NCBI GenBank assembly: GCA_903827245.1
Contig: CAIKHO010000075.1
Location: 1 to 36,636, forward strand
Reading direction: 5' to 3'
Origin: an uncultured Opitutia bacterium
Lineage (GTDB): Bacteria; Verrucomicrobiota; Verrucomicrobiia; Opitutales; Opitutaceae
DNA length: 36,636 bases
Translations under genes and position numbers: made by a program
Notes under the pieces: model-generated
Database searches by the model: none
What the model was told of the DNA's origin: nothing
Seen by the model: the letters and a program-made list of their open reading frames with translations, nothing else
In this document: positions 14,857 to 24,055 of the stretch, piece after piece
Position numbering within the stretch: the stretch's first letter is position 1
How the letters are laid out: each line of letters begins with the position of its first letter

Positions 14857-16014
14857 ATGAATCGCAAACTTCGTTTTGGCATGATCGGCGGCGGGCGCGG
14901 CGCCTTCATCGGCGCGGTCCACCGCATTGCCGCCGTCATGGACGGCCAGGCCGAGCTGGTGGCCGGCGCGTTCTCGTCCGACCCCACCCGCTCCCGGGCC
15001 TCGGGCGCGGATCTTTTCCTCGATCCGTCGCGGGTCTACGGCAGCTACCAGGAGATGGCCCGCGTCGAGGCGAAGCTGCCGGCCGACCGCCGTCTCGACT
15101 TCGTCGTCATCGTCACGCCGAACCACCAGCATTTCCCGCCCGCGAAGCTGTTCCTCGAGAGCGGCTTCAATGTGGTCTGCGACAAGCCGGCGACCTTCAA
15201 CCTCGCCGAGGCCAGGCAGCTCCGCGCCGTCGTCCGGAAGACAAAGAAGATCTTCGTCCTCACCCACAACTATACCGGCAACGCGATGGTGAAGCAGGCC
15301 CGCGACCTGGTGCGCAGCGGCGCGCTGGGCGACATCCGCAAGGTCGTCGCCGAGTACCCGCAGGGCTGGCTCAGCACGCTGCTGGAGAAAACCGGGCAGA
15401 AGCAGGCCGGCTGGCGCACCGACCCGAAGCGCAGCGGCGCCGCCGGCTGCATCGGCGACATTGGCACGCATGCCGAGAGCCTCGCCCGCTACATCACCGG
15501 GCTGCATATCGACTCGCTTTGCGCCGACCTCACAACCTTCGTGAAGGGCCGCAAGCTCGACGACGACGGTAACATCCTCGTTCGCTTCAAGGGCGGCGCG
15601 AAAGGGATCATCCACGCGTCGCAGATCAGCGTGGGCGACGAGAACAACCTCAACATCCGCGTCTACGGCACGAAGGCCTCCATCGAGTGGCACCAGGAGC
15701 ATCCCAACGAGCTCATCGTGAAATTCCCTGACCAGCCGCGGCAGATCTGGCGCCGGGGCAACGGCTACGTCGGCGCGAATGCGGCGCGCTTCACGCGCAT
15801 CCCCGCCGGCCATCCCGAGGCCTACCTCGAGGCCTTCGGCAACATCTACCGCGAGGCGTTCCGCGCGATCACGGCCGAGGTTCACGGTCGGCGCGCCCCC
15901 AAGCCCCTCGATTTCCCCACGATCGACGACGGCGTCGAGGGCATGGCCTTCATCGAGACGGCCGTGAAGTCCTCGAAGCTCGGGGCGAAGTGGGTGAAGT
16001 TCCCTAAACTGTAG
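14857..16014 (+). CDS. Gfo/Idh/MocA family NAD(P)-dependent oxidoreductase
   Basis: 385 residues. The N-terminal Rossmann domain begins [23 protein letters not shown] (GxGGGxGxxxG, residues 8-19). The family E/D-K-P motif appears as CDKPATF (Asp109, Lys110, Pro111), and the catalytic-site motif as [10 protein letters not shown] (Asp201, His205). The C-terminal alpha/beta domain includes [20 protein letters not shown]. These enzymes oxidise or reduce sugars, inositols or their derivatives. The ending WVKFPKL follows [17 protein letters not shown], typical of dehydrogenases of this family. Probably co-transcribed with the upstream isomerase-like gene. Confidence 0.88.
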   Translation: MNRKLRFGMIGGGRGAFIGAVHRIAAVMDGQAELVAGAFSSDPTRSRASGADLFLDPSRVYGSYQEMARVEAKLPADRRLDFVVIVTPNHQHFPPAKLFLESGFNVVCDKPATFNLAEARQLRAVVRKTKKIFVLTHNYTGNAMVKQARDLVRSGALGDIRKVVAEYPQGWLSTLLEKTGQKQAGWRTDPKRSGAAGCIGDIGTHAESLARYITGLHIDSLCADLTTFVKGRKLDDDGNILVRFKGGAKGIIHASQISVGDENNLNIRVYGTKASIEWHQEHPNELIVKFPDQPRQIWRRGNGYVGANAARFTRIPAGHPEAYLEAFGNIYREAFRAITAEVHGRRAPKPLDFPTIDDGVEGMAFIETAVKSSKLGAKWVKFPKL

Positions 16015-16112
16015 GTTTCGCGCCGAGACGCTAAGCCGCAGAGAGGGATCGTTTCAGGGTGCCGGATCCAATTCACGGTCTTCTCCGTGACTCGGCGCCT
16101 CGGCGCGAAACC
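16014..16112. repeat. Inverted repeat between convergent genes (TTTCGCGCCGAGACGC type)
   Basis: Left arm ggtttcgcgccgagacgc (16014-16031); right arm 16089-16112 is its near-complement (GCCTCGGCGCGAAACC). It starts in the stop codon region of the oxidoreductase and ends 12 bp before the stop of the minus-strand msrB. It could serve as a bidirectional terminator hairpin. Confidence 0.75.
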
Positions 16113-16124
16113 GGGTCGGAATTC

Positions 16125-16724
16125 TTACTTCCCTCCCTGGTTCTTCGCCACCCACGCTTCATATTCTGCACGTGGCATGAAGCGCAGCGAGGCGCTGTTG
16201 ATGCAGTAGCGCAGGCCGGTCGGCGCCGGGCCGTCGGGAAACACGTGGCCGAGATGGGCGCCATCCACGTTGCTGTGCACTTCCACGCGTCGCATGCCAT
16301 AGCTGCTGTCGACGGTCTCTCCGACAAACGCCTGCTCGATCGGCTTCGTGAAACTCGGCCAGCCGGTGCCGCTGTCGAACTTATCCCGGCTGTCGAACAA
16401 CGGGGTGTCGCTGCACACGGAGAAAAACACGCCGTCGGCATGGCTGTTCCAGAATTCGTTCTGGAACGGCGGCTCGGTCCCCTGCTGGCGCGCCACGCGG
16501 AATTGCATCGGCGTGAGCGATTTTCTCCATTCCGCATCCGTGCGCTGGACGGCGGCCTTGCTCATGTCGATGACGACGTTCGACGGCAGGCCGCAGGCGG
16601 ATTTCTCGCCCGGCTGGCATTGCAGGGCATCCCTGGCGGAGACGGACGGAGTGGTTTTCATGGTGACAAAGACGGCGACCGCGACGGCCAGCGCGAAAAA
16701 AGGGATCAGCAGACGCAATTTCAT
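16125..16724 (-). CDS. msrB: Peptide-methionine (R)-S-oxide reductase MsrB, membrane-anchored or exported
   Basis: 199 residues from the ATG at 16724, which begins a hydrophobic segment (MKLRLLIPFFALAVAVAVFV); the protein is thus periplasmic. MsrB domain about 58-182: LTPMQFRVARQQGTEPPF, DKFDSGTGWPSF, HSNVDGAHLGHVFPDGPAPTGLRYCINSASL. The catalytic Cys174 is present. The position of the usual resolving cysteine (SGCGWPSF) is Thr120. The zinc-binding CxxC pairs are missing except for a single Cys104, so this is a zinc-free MsrB. It reduces methionine-R-sulfoxide in proteins; with no cysteine at the usual resolving position, recycling must use another cysteine (for example Cys104) or act directly through thioredoxin or glutaredoxin. 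Confidence 0.9.
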   Translation of the reverse strand: MKLRLLIPFFALAVAVAVFVTMKTTPSVSARDALQCQPGEKSACGLPSNVVIDMSKAAVQRTDAEWRKSLTPMQFRVARQQGTEPPFQNEFWNSHADGVFFSVCSDTPLFDSRDKFDSGTGWPSFTKPIEQAFVGETVDSSYGMRRVEVHSNVDGAHLGHVFPDGPAPTGLRYCINSASLRFMPRAEYEAWVAKNQGGK

Positions 16725-16818
16725 TCCCGTATTAGAGCAAGCAGGCCGGAGGATTATTCCCTTGCCTCCCTCAATGCCCGTGCCGTGTAGCAGACGACGC
16801 AAGGAGGCTGTTTTAACT

Positions 16819-16939
16819 CGGATTTTTTGGCTACGAAAAGGCACGAAAAGATCCGGATGATTTGGTGTCTGAACCCTCAATCCGTTCCGAATGGTTCCTA
16901 TCGCGTCATTTCGTGCCTTTATCGTGGCCAAAAAATCCG
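16819..16939. repeat. Long inverted repeat, family A (copy 2)
   Basis: Left arm 16819-16856 (CGGATTTTTTGGCTACGAAA, AGGCACGAAAAG) and right arm 16902-16939 are inverse copies. Arms and spacer (GTGTCTGAAC, TTCCGAATGGTT) match the element at 2677-2802. It occupies most of the gap between msrB and xseA. Confidence 0.8.
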
Positions 16940-16958
16940 CCTTCCCTCGCTCTCGCCC

Positions 16959-18245
16959 CTACTCCGCCCGCAGGGGAGCCGTGCCGTCGGCAAACTCGGC
17001 GGTGAGTTTCTGGCCGGTACGCACTCCGGCCCGCCGCGGCACGGGCCGGTTTTTTTCATCGCGGATGATTGCAAAGCCGCGGTTCAGCACCGAGGCGGGA
17101 CTGACAGACTGCAGGCGCTTCCACAGCGCCAGCAGCCGCTGCGACTCGAGCTGCACGCGGGTCTCCGGCGAATGCCGCGCCTGCCGGGCGCGCGCGTCCG
17201 CCAGTTGCTGCCGCCGCAGCTGAAGCGACGCCCGCAAGGCCGACGCGAGCCGGTTGGAAAAATCGTCGAGCCGCAGGTAGCCCTGCTCGATCTGCGCGGT
17301 GGGTGTGAGCAGCCTCAGCCGCGAACGCGCGTGGTCGAGCCGCTCCGCCGCCTGCTGCACCGCCCCTTCCACCGCCAGCTTCATGCCGGCCCGGGCCTGC
17401 ACGGCGCGCTCGAGGCTGGCCACGAAATGGCTCGTGATAAGCTCGGCTGCCGCACTCGGCGTCTCGGCCCGGGCGTCCGCCGCGAAGTCGCACAGCGTGA
17501 AATCGATCTCGTGGCCCACGGCGGAAATCATCGGCACTTTACAGGCCGCGACGGCGCGCACGAGCGCTTCCTCGTTGAAGGCCCACAGGTCCTCCAGGCT
17601 TCCGCCCCCGCGGCCGATGACCAGCAGGTCGAAGATCTCCAGCTCCTGCGCGACGCGCAGCATCTCGGTCATCTCCGCCGCCGCACCCTCGCCCTGCACC
17701 CGGGCGGGCAGCACGACCACCCGGCCGCGCCAGCCCCGGCGCAGGAGGATGCGCAGGAAATCCTGCACCGCCGCCCCGGTGGGCGACGTGATGAATCCCA
17801 CCGTGGCCGGCATCGCCGGGACCGGCCGCTTCCTTTCGGCGTCAAACAGGCCTTCCCCGGCCAGCCGGCGCTTCAGCGCCTCGAACTCGCGCTGCAGCCG
17901 GCCCACGCCGTCCTCAACCACTGCGCGCACGATCAGCTGGTACTGCCCGCGCTGCTCGTAGACCCCGATCTCCCCGTAGAGCAATACCTGGAGCCCGTCG
18001 CGCAGCGTCACGGACTGCCGGGCCGCGTCGCCGCGGAACAACACCGCGCTGAGCTGCGCACCCGCATCCTTCAGCGAGAAATAAACGTGTCCGCTTGCCT
18101 GCGCCCGCAAGTTCGAGACCTCGCCGCGGACCCAGCCCGGCCGCAGGCCGCCCTCGAGCAGCACCTTCACGCGGCGGGTGAACTCGGTGACCGACTCGAT
18201 CCGGTCGGACGCCTCGGCAAAGAGCGTCTCGTCGGAAGATTTCAT
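16959..18245 (-). CDS. xseA: Exodeoxyribonuclease VII large subunit
   Basis: 428 residues from the ATG at 18245. N-terminal OB-fold (about 17-110: VTEFTRRVKVLLEGG, WVRGEVSNLRAQASGHVYFSLKD), catalytic domain with VGFITSPTGAAVQDFLRIL, VIGRGGGSLEDLWAFNEE (209-226) and VGHEIDFTLCDFAADARAETPSAAAE (243-268), then a long coiled coil (about 270-390) and the C-terminal VLNRGFAII segment. This is the full XseA architecture at nearly full length (E. coli 456). It degrades single-stranded DNA together with XseB; no xseB is visible in the window. The start overlaps the stop of the upstream VTT gene by 4 bp (ATGA), so the two are translationally coupled. Confidence 0.93.
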   Translation of the reverse strand: MKSSDETLFAEASDRIESVTEFTRRVKVLLEGGLRPGWVRGEVSNLRAQASGHVYFSLKDAGAQLSAVLFRGDAARQSVTLRDGLQVLLYGEIGVYEQRGQYQLIVRAVVEDGVGRLQREFEALKRRLAGEGLFDAERKRPVPAMPATVGFITSPTGAAVQDFLRILLRRGWRGRVVVLPARVQGEGAAAEMTEMLRVAQELEIFDLLVIGRGGGSLEDLWAFNEEALVRAVAACKVPMISAVGHEIDFTLCDFAADARAETPSAAAELITSHFVASLERAVQARAGMKLAVEGAVQQAAERLDHARSRLRLLTPTAQIEQGYLRLDDFSNRLASALRASLQLRRQQLADARARQARHSPETRVQLESQRLLALWKRLQSVSPASVLNRGFAIIRDEKNRPVPRRAGVRTGQKLTAEFADGTAPLRAE

Positions 18246-18946
18246 GCCACGGCTTTTTTCCGGGCGTAGTGTTTCCGCAGGAGGTGCGTCCCCGCCACAA
18301 TGGCCACGATCAAGCCGCCCGCCATCAGGATCATCTTGCCCTTGCCATGCACCAACGCGTCGCCAAACACCACAAAGGCCGCATTTTGTGGCAGGCAGAA
18401 GAGCAGCGACAGCGCGAGGCACCTCCCAAACGGCACCTCGCCCAAACCCATTAGGTAGTTCTGCACGCAAAAAGGAATGCCGGGGGTAAGCCGGAGGATG
18501 ACAATCAAGTCGGTGGTGTCGCCCGCCTCCACCTTGGGCAGCTCATAACCCAGACGGACGATCAGTTTCTCGAGGAGCGGGCGCAAGGCGCGGCGGGCCA
18601 AGAAATAGGTCAGGATGAAATTCACCATGAGCGCGAGCGAGGTAAACAGGACCACGTTGCCCATACCGAGCCGTTCGCCGAAAGCCGGCCCAGCCGGCAG
18701 GATCAGCGTCAGAGTTGGGACACCGAATGCCGGCAAGACCGCAATGGCGGTGAAAAACGCCACCGGCCCGGCATTACGAATGACCGCCACGGCCCGGTCG
18801 ATCAGGGTGCCGCACTGCGCAATAAGCCCGCGGATGTCACCGCCGCTCACGGCCAGCACTGCCGCAATCAGCAAGACCGCGGCGATCACCGCGAGCTTGA
18901 TGAGGGGAAGTTTTTTCTTCTCGGCTGGAGCCACGGGCGCGGACAT
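18242..18946 (-). CDS. TVP38/TMEM64 family (VTT/DedA-like) membrane protein
   Basis: 234 residues from the ATG at 18946. One helix at 15-33, then the VTT domain: FFTAIAVLPAFGVPTLTLILPAGPAFG (64-90), VVLFTSLALMVNFILTYFLAR (98-118) and the diagnostic re-entrant loop ILRLTPGIPFCVQNYLMGLGEVPFG (150-174), followed by two more helices. Members act as lipid scramblases or in undecaprenyl-phosphate recycling or transport (family knowledge). It is followed, with a 4-bp overlap, by xseA. Confidence 0.85.
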   Translation of the reverse strand: MSAPVAPAEKKKLPLIKLAVIAAVLLIAAVLAVSGGDIRGLIAQCGTLIDRAVAVIRNAGPVAFFTAIAVLPAFGVPTLTLILPAGPAFGERLGMGNVVLFTSLALMVNFILTYFLARRALRPLLEKLIVRLGYELPKVEAGDTTDLIVILRLTPGIPFCVQNYLMGLGEVPFGRCLALSLLFCLPQNAAFVVFGDALVHGKGKMILMAGGLIVAIVAGTHLLRKHYARKKAVA

Positions 18947-19054
18947 GGGACCAGCCTGCGCACCCACGCGCGGCACCGTCAAGAACTCGCAATAGACCGC
19001 CCCTCCTATTTCCAATCGCTGGACCGATCCACAAACCGGGAGTGATGCAATATC

Positions 19055-19221
19055 GCGCAGGGACGCAAAGCCGCAGCGTAGAGGCAAATTTCACCCAGAG
19101 GCACGGAGGACACCGAGTCATTGGCCAATGATCGGACTCCGTGTCCTCCGTGCCTCTGTGTGAAATTCCGTGTTCCGGGTTCAACCTCCTGCCCTACTCC
19201 GCGGCTTTGCACCTCTGCGCG
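19055..19221. repeat. Doubly nested inverted repeat
   Basis: Inner arms of 33 bp (19087-19119 and 19135-19167; AATTTCACCCAGAGGCACGG and its near-inverse) surround a perfect palindrome CATTGGCCAATG (19119-19130). Outer arms of about 31 bp (19055-19085 and 19192-19221; GCAAAGCCGCAGCGTAG-like) belong to a different sequence family. It fills much of the 344-bp gap 18947-19290 between divergent genes. Confidence 0.85.
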
Positions 19222-19290
19222 AAATCGGATTGTTTGTCTCTCCACCCAAGCTTGCCGGGCCCGCGGCGTCCGGTTGGACTGGCCGGGCTC

Positions 19291-21186
19291 ATGACTGTCA
19301 CGCGCTCCCGGCTGCTCGTCCTGTTTGCCGCCCTGGCCTACGGACTGGCGCACCTGAGCTGGTATGCCAACACCCCGCTCGGCCAGGTACCGGTGCTGGA
19401 TGAGCGGGAAAACCTGATGCTGGCGGAACAGATCTCGCATGGCTCGCTCCCGCGCGAACCGTTTTATCGCGCGATGGGTTATCCCCTGCTGCTGGCCGGG
19501 CTGCGCGCCGGCGGGATTTCCGCGCTACAACTGCCGGGCGCCGCGCTGCTGCTCGGTGTCGGGCTGCACGCCATCGGGGCCTGCCTGGCCGCCGTGCTCG
19601 CGCAACGCTGGTTTGCCGACTTCCGCGCCGGCCTGATTGCCGGGCTGCTCTTCGCGCTCAATCCCGTCTTCGTGCACGATGCGACGCAACGGCTCGATAC
19701 CATGCTCGGCCTGGTCCTGTTCCTCGCGGGTTTGCTCTGCCTGAAATTGGAGCGCAACGAGCCCGGCCCGTGGCCACCCATCGGCGCCAGCTTTTTCTGG
19801 GCGCTGGCCGTGCTCACCCGACCGCAATTTCTCCCGGTCTGGCTCATCCTCCCCTTGATCTGGATCTGGCGGCATCGCTCGCGGACCGGTTTCGCCACGG
19901 TCATCGCGGCCATGGCCGTGGGTGGCAGCCTCTTCGCCGCCCAAGGGCTCTGGCAGCAGGCGGTCGACGGCGAGTTCCGCATCCTGCCCTGGCAGGGAGC
20001 CTACAATCTCTGGGCGGCCAACCAGCCGGGGGCGCATGGACGCTATTATTTCCAGACCGTCGACCTCTCCCATCCGGCGCAGAACGACAATCCCGCCAAA
20101 CTCGAATCCCTGGTCCTCTATGAACGGGAGACGGGGAAATCCACGGCCGACATCGACGCGATGAACCGCCACTGGCGCCAGCGATTTGTCACGTATGTCA
20201 CCCAGCATCCCGCCGCCTGGCTCGGCCTGCTGGCGCGCAAGACCTACGCGTTGTTGAACGACTGGGAGCAGTACAACAACAAGACCTATGCCTTCCACAA
20301 GGCGCGCTCGCCCTGGCTCCGCTGGAATCCGCTCGGCTGGGGCGTGCTGCTCGTGCTGGCCGTCGCCGGCGCCTGGCGGCTGCACGCCGGGGCCCCGTCC
20401 GTGGCGGCCGCCGCCGGCGTGGTCGCGGCCGGCTACGCGGCGGGGGTCGTGATGTTTTATGTGAGCGCGCGCTTCCGCCTGCCGCTCGCGGCCATGCTCT
20501 GCGTCCTTGGCGGCGGCGCCCTGGCCCGGCCGTGGTTCTGGCGCGGCCTCGCGCCCGGCCGGCCCCTGCTGCTCGCCGGCACCATGCTCGCCGCGGGGCT
20601 TCTCACGTTCTCCTTCTTCGACGACGTGCGGGACGCCCGACCGTTCGTGCAGGACCACCTGCTGGTCGCCCGCGCCGCGCAGACGGAGGGTGATGACAAC
20701 GAAGTATGGCGGCAGGCCCGGGCCGCCCTGGCGCTCGACGCCAGCCGGCGCGACGCGGACGAATTTGTGGTGACTAGCGGATTCAACCGGCAACTCGCGG
20801 AAGAGCTGCCGGCCATGGATCTTGCAGCCTGGCACGAGAGCGCGCGCCGCTTGCTGGCCGATGGTGGCGTCGCGGGACCGGCGGCCCGGGTGATTGCCGC
20901 GGCGCTCGAGCACGATACCGGCACGCTCGAGCTGCTCGCCGCCGGGAAGGGCTCCGCCGCGGCGGACGCGCTTGGGGCGCTCGTACTGACCGGCGCGGCC
21001 AGCAGCGACGAAGCAGCGCAGCTGCGGGCCGCGTCGTGGGAGGACGGCTCGACCCTCTTCCTTTTCGCCCGGCAGGAACTGGATCCAGCTCGCTTCGCCC
21101 TTTGGGCCCGCGAACATCAACCGCCCGGCTGGAACGAGGCCCTCGCGACCGTACGCGTGCGCCTCTTTCCCGGGCCCGTGAAATGA
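19291..21186 (+). CDS. Polytopic GT-C (GT39/ArnT-like) membrane glycosyltransferase, putative
   Basis: 631 residues from the ATG at 19291 (the frame is open further upstream, but that is repeat DNA). Multiple hydrophobic helices cover about residues 8-460. The first extracytoplasmic loop contains VLDERENLMLAEQISHG, with Asp37-Glu38 as the acidic pair typical of GT39/PMT enzymes, and ALNPVFVHDATQRLDTMLGL follows a later helix. Such enzymes transfer a sugar from a polyprenyl-phosphate donor to an acceptor outside the membrane. The last 150 residues are soluble, rich in Ala/Leu/Asp and helical (VWRQARAALALDASRRDADE), perhaps TPR-like. It overlaps the next gene by 4 bp (ATGA). Confidence 0.7.
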   Translation: MTVTRSRLLVLFAALAYGLAHLSWYANTPLGQVPVLDERENLMLAEQISHGSLPREPFYRAMGYPLLLAGLRAGGISALQLPGAALLLGVGLHAIGACLAAVLAQRWFADFRAGLIAGLLFALNPVFVHDATQRLDTMLGLVLFLAGLLCLKLERNEPGPWPPIGASFFWALAVLTRPQFLPVWLILPLIWIWRHRSRTGFATVIAAMAVGGSLFAAQGLWQQAVDGEFRILPWQGAYNLWAANQPGAHGRYYFQTVDLSHPAQNDNPAKLESLVLYERETGKSTADIDAMNRHWRQRFVTYVTQHPAAWLGLLARKTYALLNDWEQYNNKTYAFHKARSPWLRWNPLGWGVLLVLAVAGAWRLHAGAPSVAAAAGVVAAGYAAGVVMFYVSARFRLPLAAMLCVLGGGALARPWFWRGLAPGRPLLLAGTMLAAGLLTFSFFDDVRDARPFVQDHLLVARAAQTEGDDNEVWRQARAALALDASRRDADEFVVTSGFNRQLAEELPAMDLAAWHESARRLLADGGVAGPAARVIAAALEHDTGTLELLAAGKGSAAADALGALVLTGAASSDEAAQLRAASWEDGSTLFLFARQELDPARFALWAREHQPPGWNEALATVRVRLFPGPVK

Positions 21187-23162
21187 AAGCCTTCTCATCG
21201 CCGGGCCGTCACGGCCTTTCCTGCCTGCTTGGGTGGATGCTTTGTTCGGCCCTCTACCTGTGGACGGCCGATGGGGTCGCGGTCCGCGACTGGGACCGGG
21301 CCAACGCATGGCATCACTATCAGTACCTGGTCGACGGATTTCTCAGCGGGCATACCTACCTGTCCGTCACGCCCGCCAAGGAACTGCTCGCATTGCCGGA
21401 CCCGCGGGATCCGGCGCAAAATCTCCGGTACCGACTGTGGGACGCCAGCCTCTATGAGGGCCGGTATTATCTCTATTATGGCCCCACCCCGGCGCTTCTG
21501 CTGATGCTGCCGTGGAAGGTCATAACCGGGTACCCCCTGCCCCAACGTCTCGCCACCGGTCTTTTTGCCTGCGCCGGTTTCGCAGCATTGTCCCTCCTGC
21601 TGGCCGGCATCCGGCGGCGGTATTTTCCGTCCGCGACCCCGCGCCAGCTCTTTTTCGCCATCCTGCTCGCGGGGCAGGTTTCATGGTTGCCCGTCATTCT
21701 CCGCCGTCCGGCTTTTTGGGAGCTGCCCATCGTCAGCGCCGCGGCTTTGCTATGGGGGGGCCTGTATTTTCTCTGGCGTTATTTCTCCGGCGCCCACCGG
21801 ACACGGTGGGCCGTGGCGGCGGGCTGCGCGCTGGCTTTCACGGTGGGCGCACGCCCCACCTATGTATTCACCGCCGGCTTCATTGCCCTGCTGTTTGCCT
21901 GGCCACCGGACCGGGCCCGCACCCTGAGGGGATGGCTGCGGCGCCTGCTGCCCGTGGCCGTTCCCGTGGCTGCCGGCGTAACGGGGCTGCTGGCCTATAA
22001 CTATCTCCGCTTCGGGCATCCCCTCGAATTCGGCCAGCGTTTTTCCCTTTGGGGCATCGATGAGCGGGAGGTCCACCATTTCAGCGTTTCCTACCTGCCC
22101 TTCAACACGTGGATCTATCTGTTTTCGCTGCCGGAAATCAGCCCGTATTTTCCCTTCCTCCGCACGGTCTGGCCGGGAGAACTTCCGGCCGGATACGTCG
22201 CGACCGAGGAAATGCCCGGGCTGCTGTTTGCCCTTCCCGTCCACCTGCTCGGCGCGATCGCCGTTTTCCACGCCTGGCGGCAGCGGCATGAAACCGGCGG
22301 CGAGGCCTTCCGGCTGACCCTGTCGGCCGGGGCGGGGGCCAGTCTGCTGGCTGCGGGCCTCCTGTTCTGCTTCGCCGGGGCCTGCTCGCGTTACATCGCG
22401 GAACTGGTGGCGGGATGGTCCCTCGTGACCGGTGTCGGCTTCCTTGTGGTGCTCTCCTCCGGGACCGGCCTGCGACTTCCGGGATGGTTCCGGCCGCTGG
22501 CCGTGGTCGCGGCCGCCTGGTCGGTGCTCTGCGTGTGGCTGGCCTCGCTTGAATTCCGCAACTTTGCCCGCAACACCCAGCCGGTTTTCTATGGCGCCGT
22601 CGCAGAGACCCTGAACTATCCGAGCTATTGGGCCGCGCAAAAATCCGGGCAGGTTTACGGGCCCGTCAGTCTCGACCTCCGACTGGCCGACGCCCCCTCG
22701 ACCGGCGCGGCCATGCTGATGGCCAGCGGCCGCGAGGGCATGCTGAACCAGTTGCTGATCGAAAGAACCGGCACGGATGGCGTGCGGCTGAAGCTGGTCG
22801 AAAATGACCTGACGATGGTCGAGACCCCGGTGCTGCGGATCAGCGGAACAGCCCTTCATGTCGTCTGCCATGCGCCCTGGCTGTATCCGCCCGTCGCGCA
22901 TCCCTATTGGCGGACCTACGCCGACGCCGATGACCGCCGGCAACGCCAGACCATGTTCGCCATCGAGGTGGGTGGAATTCTGTACGCCCGGCTCTCGCCC
23001 TGGTTTTTTGATTCCACGGCGTTTGAACCGTTTGTGCGCCGCGCCACGTCGCAGCCCCCAGCGTGTGCCTGGGTGGAAAAAATTACCCGGCTGCCGTCGG
23101 CTCCCATGCCGCAGTGGCATCCCCCGCAAGAAAACCCTTCCCCTGTCCCTTCCACGCCGTAG
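21183..23162 (+). CDS. Large polytopic membrane protein, GT-C-like
   Basis: 659 residues from the ATG at 21183, which overlaps the stop of the upstream gene (ATGA). Family not firmly recognised. Around ten hydrophobic helices lie in residues 15-490. After helix 1 comes [20 protein letters not shown] with Asp36 and Asp38, an acidic loop in the place where GT-C enzymes bind the donor phosphate, and then [21 protein letters not shown], a pattern often seen in membrane proteins of this type. The C-terminal 170 residues are soluble (periplasmic). It probably belongs to the same glycan pathway as its neighbours. Alternative: a polymerase or flippase-like membrane protein of unknown function. Confidence 0.6.
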   Translation: MKAFSSPGRHGLSCLLGWMLCSALYLWTADGVAVRDWDRANAWHHYQYLVDGFLSGHTYLSVTPAKELLALPDPRDPAQNLRYRLWDASLYEGRYYLYYGPTPALLLMLPWKVITGYPLPQRLATGLFACAGFAALSLLLAGIRRRYFPSATPRQLFFAILLAGQVSWLPVILRRPAFWELPIVSAAALLWGGLYFLWRYFSGAHRTRWAVAAGCALAFTVGARPTYVFTAGFIALLFAWPPDRARTLRGWLRRLLPVAVPVAAGVTGLLAYNYLRFGHPLEFGQRFSLWGIDEREVHHFSVSYLPFNTWIYLFSLPEISPYFPFLRTVWPGELPAGYVATEEMPGLLFALPVHLLGAIAVFHAWRQRHETGGEAFRLTLSAGAGASLLAAGLLFCFAGACSRYIAELVAGWSLVTGVGFLVVLSSGTGLRLPGWFRPLAVVAAAWSVLCVWLASLEFRNFARNTQPVFYGAVAETLNYPSYWAAQKSGQVYGPVSLDLRLADAPSTGAAMLMASGREGMLNQLLIERTGTDGVRLKLVENDLTMVETPVLRISGTALHVVCHAPWLYPPVAHPYWRTYADADDRRQRQTMFAIEVGGILYARLSPWFFDSTAFEPFVRRATSQPPACAWVEKITRLPSAPMPQWHPPQENPSPVPSTP

Positions 23163-23181
23163 CCTGCCACCCAGTCTGCCC

Positions 23182-23892
23182 ATGAAGCTTTCCATCGTCA
23201 TCCCCTGCTACAACGAGGCCAAGACCATCCGGCTGATCGTCGACCGCGTGCGCGCGGCACCGGTGCCGGACAAGGAGATCATCATCGTGGACGACTGCTC
23301 CCGCGATGGCACGCGCGACCTGCTGCGCACGCAGATCGCGCCGCTGGTCGACAAGATCGTCTACCACGAGGTCAACCAGGGCAAGGGTGCCGCCCTGCGG
23401 ACGGGCTTCGCGGCGGCGACGGGGGACATCGTGATCATCCAGGACGCGGACCTGGAGTACGACCCGCAGGAATACCCTCGCCTGCTCCGCCCAATCATCG
23501 AGGGCAAGGCGGACGTGGTCTTCGGCTCGCGCTTCATGGGCGCGGAGGCGCACCGCGTGGTGTATTTCTGGCACATGGTCGGCAACAAGTTCCTGACCCT
23601 CCTCTCGAACATGTTCACCGGCATCAACCTCACGGACATGGAGACCTGCTACAAAGTATTCCGCCGCGACGTGCTGAAAAAGATCACCATCGAGGAGAAT
23701 CGTTTTGGCTTCGAGCCCGAGATCACCGCCAAGGTCGCGAAACTCGAGTGTGTCATCTACGAGGTCGGCATCAGCTACTACGGCCGCACCTACGCGGAGG
23801 GGAAAAAGATCGGCTGGCGCGACGGCTTCCGCGCCATTTTCGCGATCGTGAAATACAACGTCCTGCATCGCGGGACCCGGCCTCAGGGATAG
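23182..23892 (+). CDS. GT2 glycosyltransferase, polyprenyl-phosphate sugar synthase (DPM1-like)
   Basis: 236 residues. GT-A fold of family 2: [25 protein letters not shown] (36-44), [12 protein letters not shown] (65-76) and [11 protein letters not shown] with the DxD-like Asp88-Ala-Asp90, followed by the DPM1-type region VFGSRFMG ... [28 protein letters not shown]. There is no C-terminal transmembrane pair, so it is a soluble or peripheral enzyme like bacterial/archaeal DPM1 short forms. It transfers a hexose from a nucleotide sugar to polyprenyl phosphate on the cytoplasmic face, making donor for the adjacent GT-C enzymes. It lies 19 bp after the upstream membrane protein gene. Confidence 0.88.
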   Translation: MKLSIVIPCYNEAKTIRLIVDRVRAAPVPDKEIIIVDDCSRDGTRDLLRTQIAPLVDKIVYHEVNQGKGAALRTGFAAATGDIVIIQDADLEYDPQEYPRLLRPIIEGKADVVFGSRFMGAEAHRVVYFWHMVGNKFLTLLSNMFTGINLTDMETCYKVFRRDVLKKITIEENRFGFEPEITAKVAKLECVIYEVGISYYGRTYAEGKKIGWRDGFRAIFAIVKYNVLHRGTRPQG

Positions 23893-24055
23893 TCCGGCCT
23901 CCGCATTTTCCGTGAGTACCGGTTCCACCACGCGGCAGAGGACAGGCAGGACGTGGAAACCGATGCGCTCCCTGACGCCTGGCGGCGGAGCGCCGTCCTG
24001 AATCCGGGTGCATGGCCATTTGCCGCGGAGCACTGTGAACCGGCAACCAGGCACC

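Noticed and set aside
18946-19087. Longer N terminus for the VTT protein
   Set aside because: It reads through the nested inverted repeat and adds residues unlike the family.
19525-21309. 594-codon minus-strand frame
   Set aside because: Same reason: antisense of a polytopic membrane protein, low-complexity charged translation.
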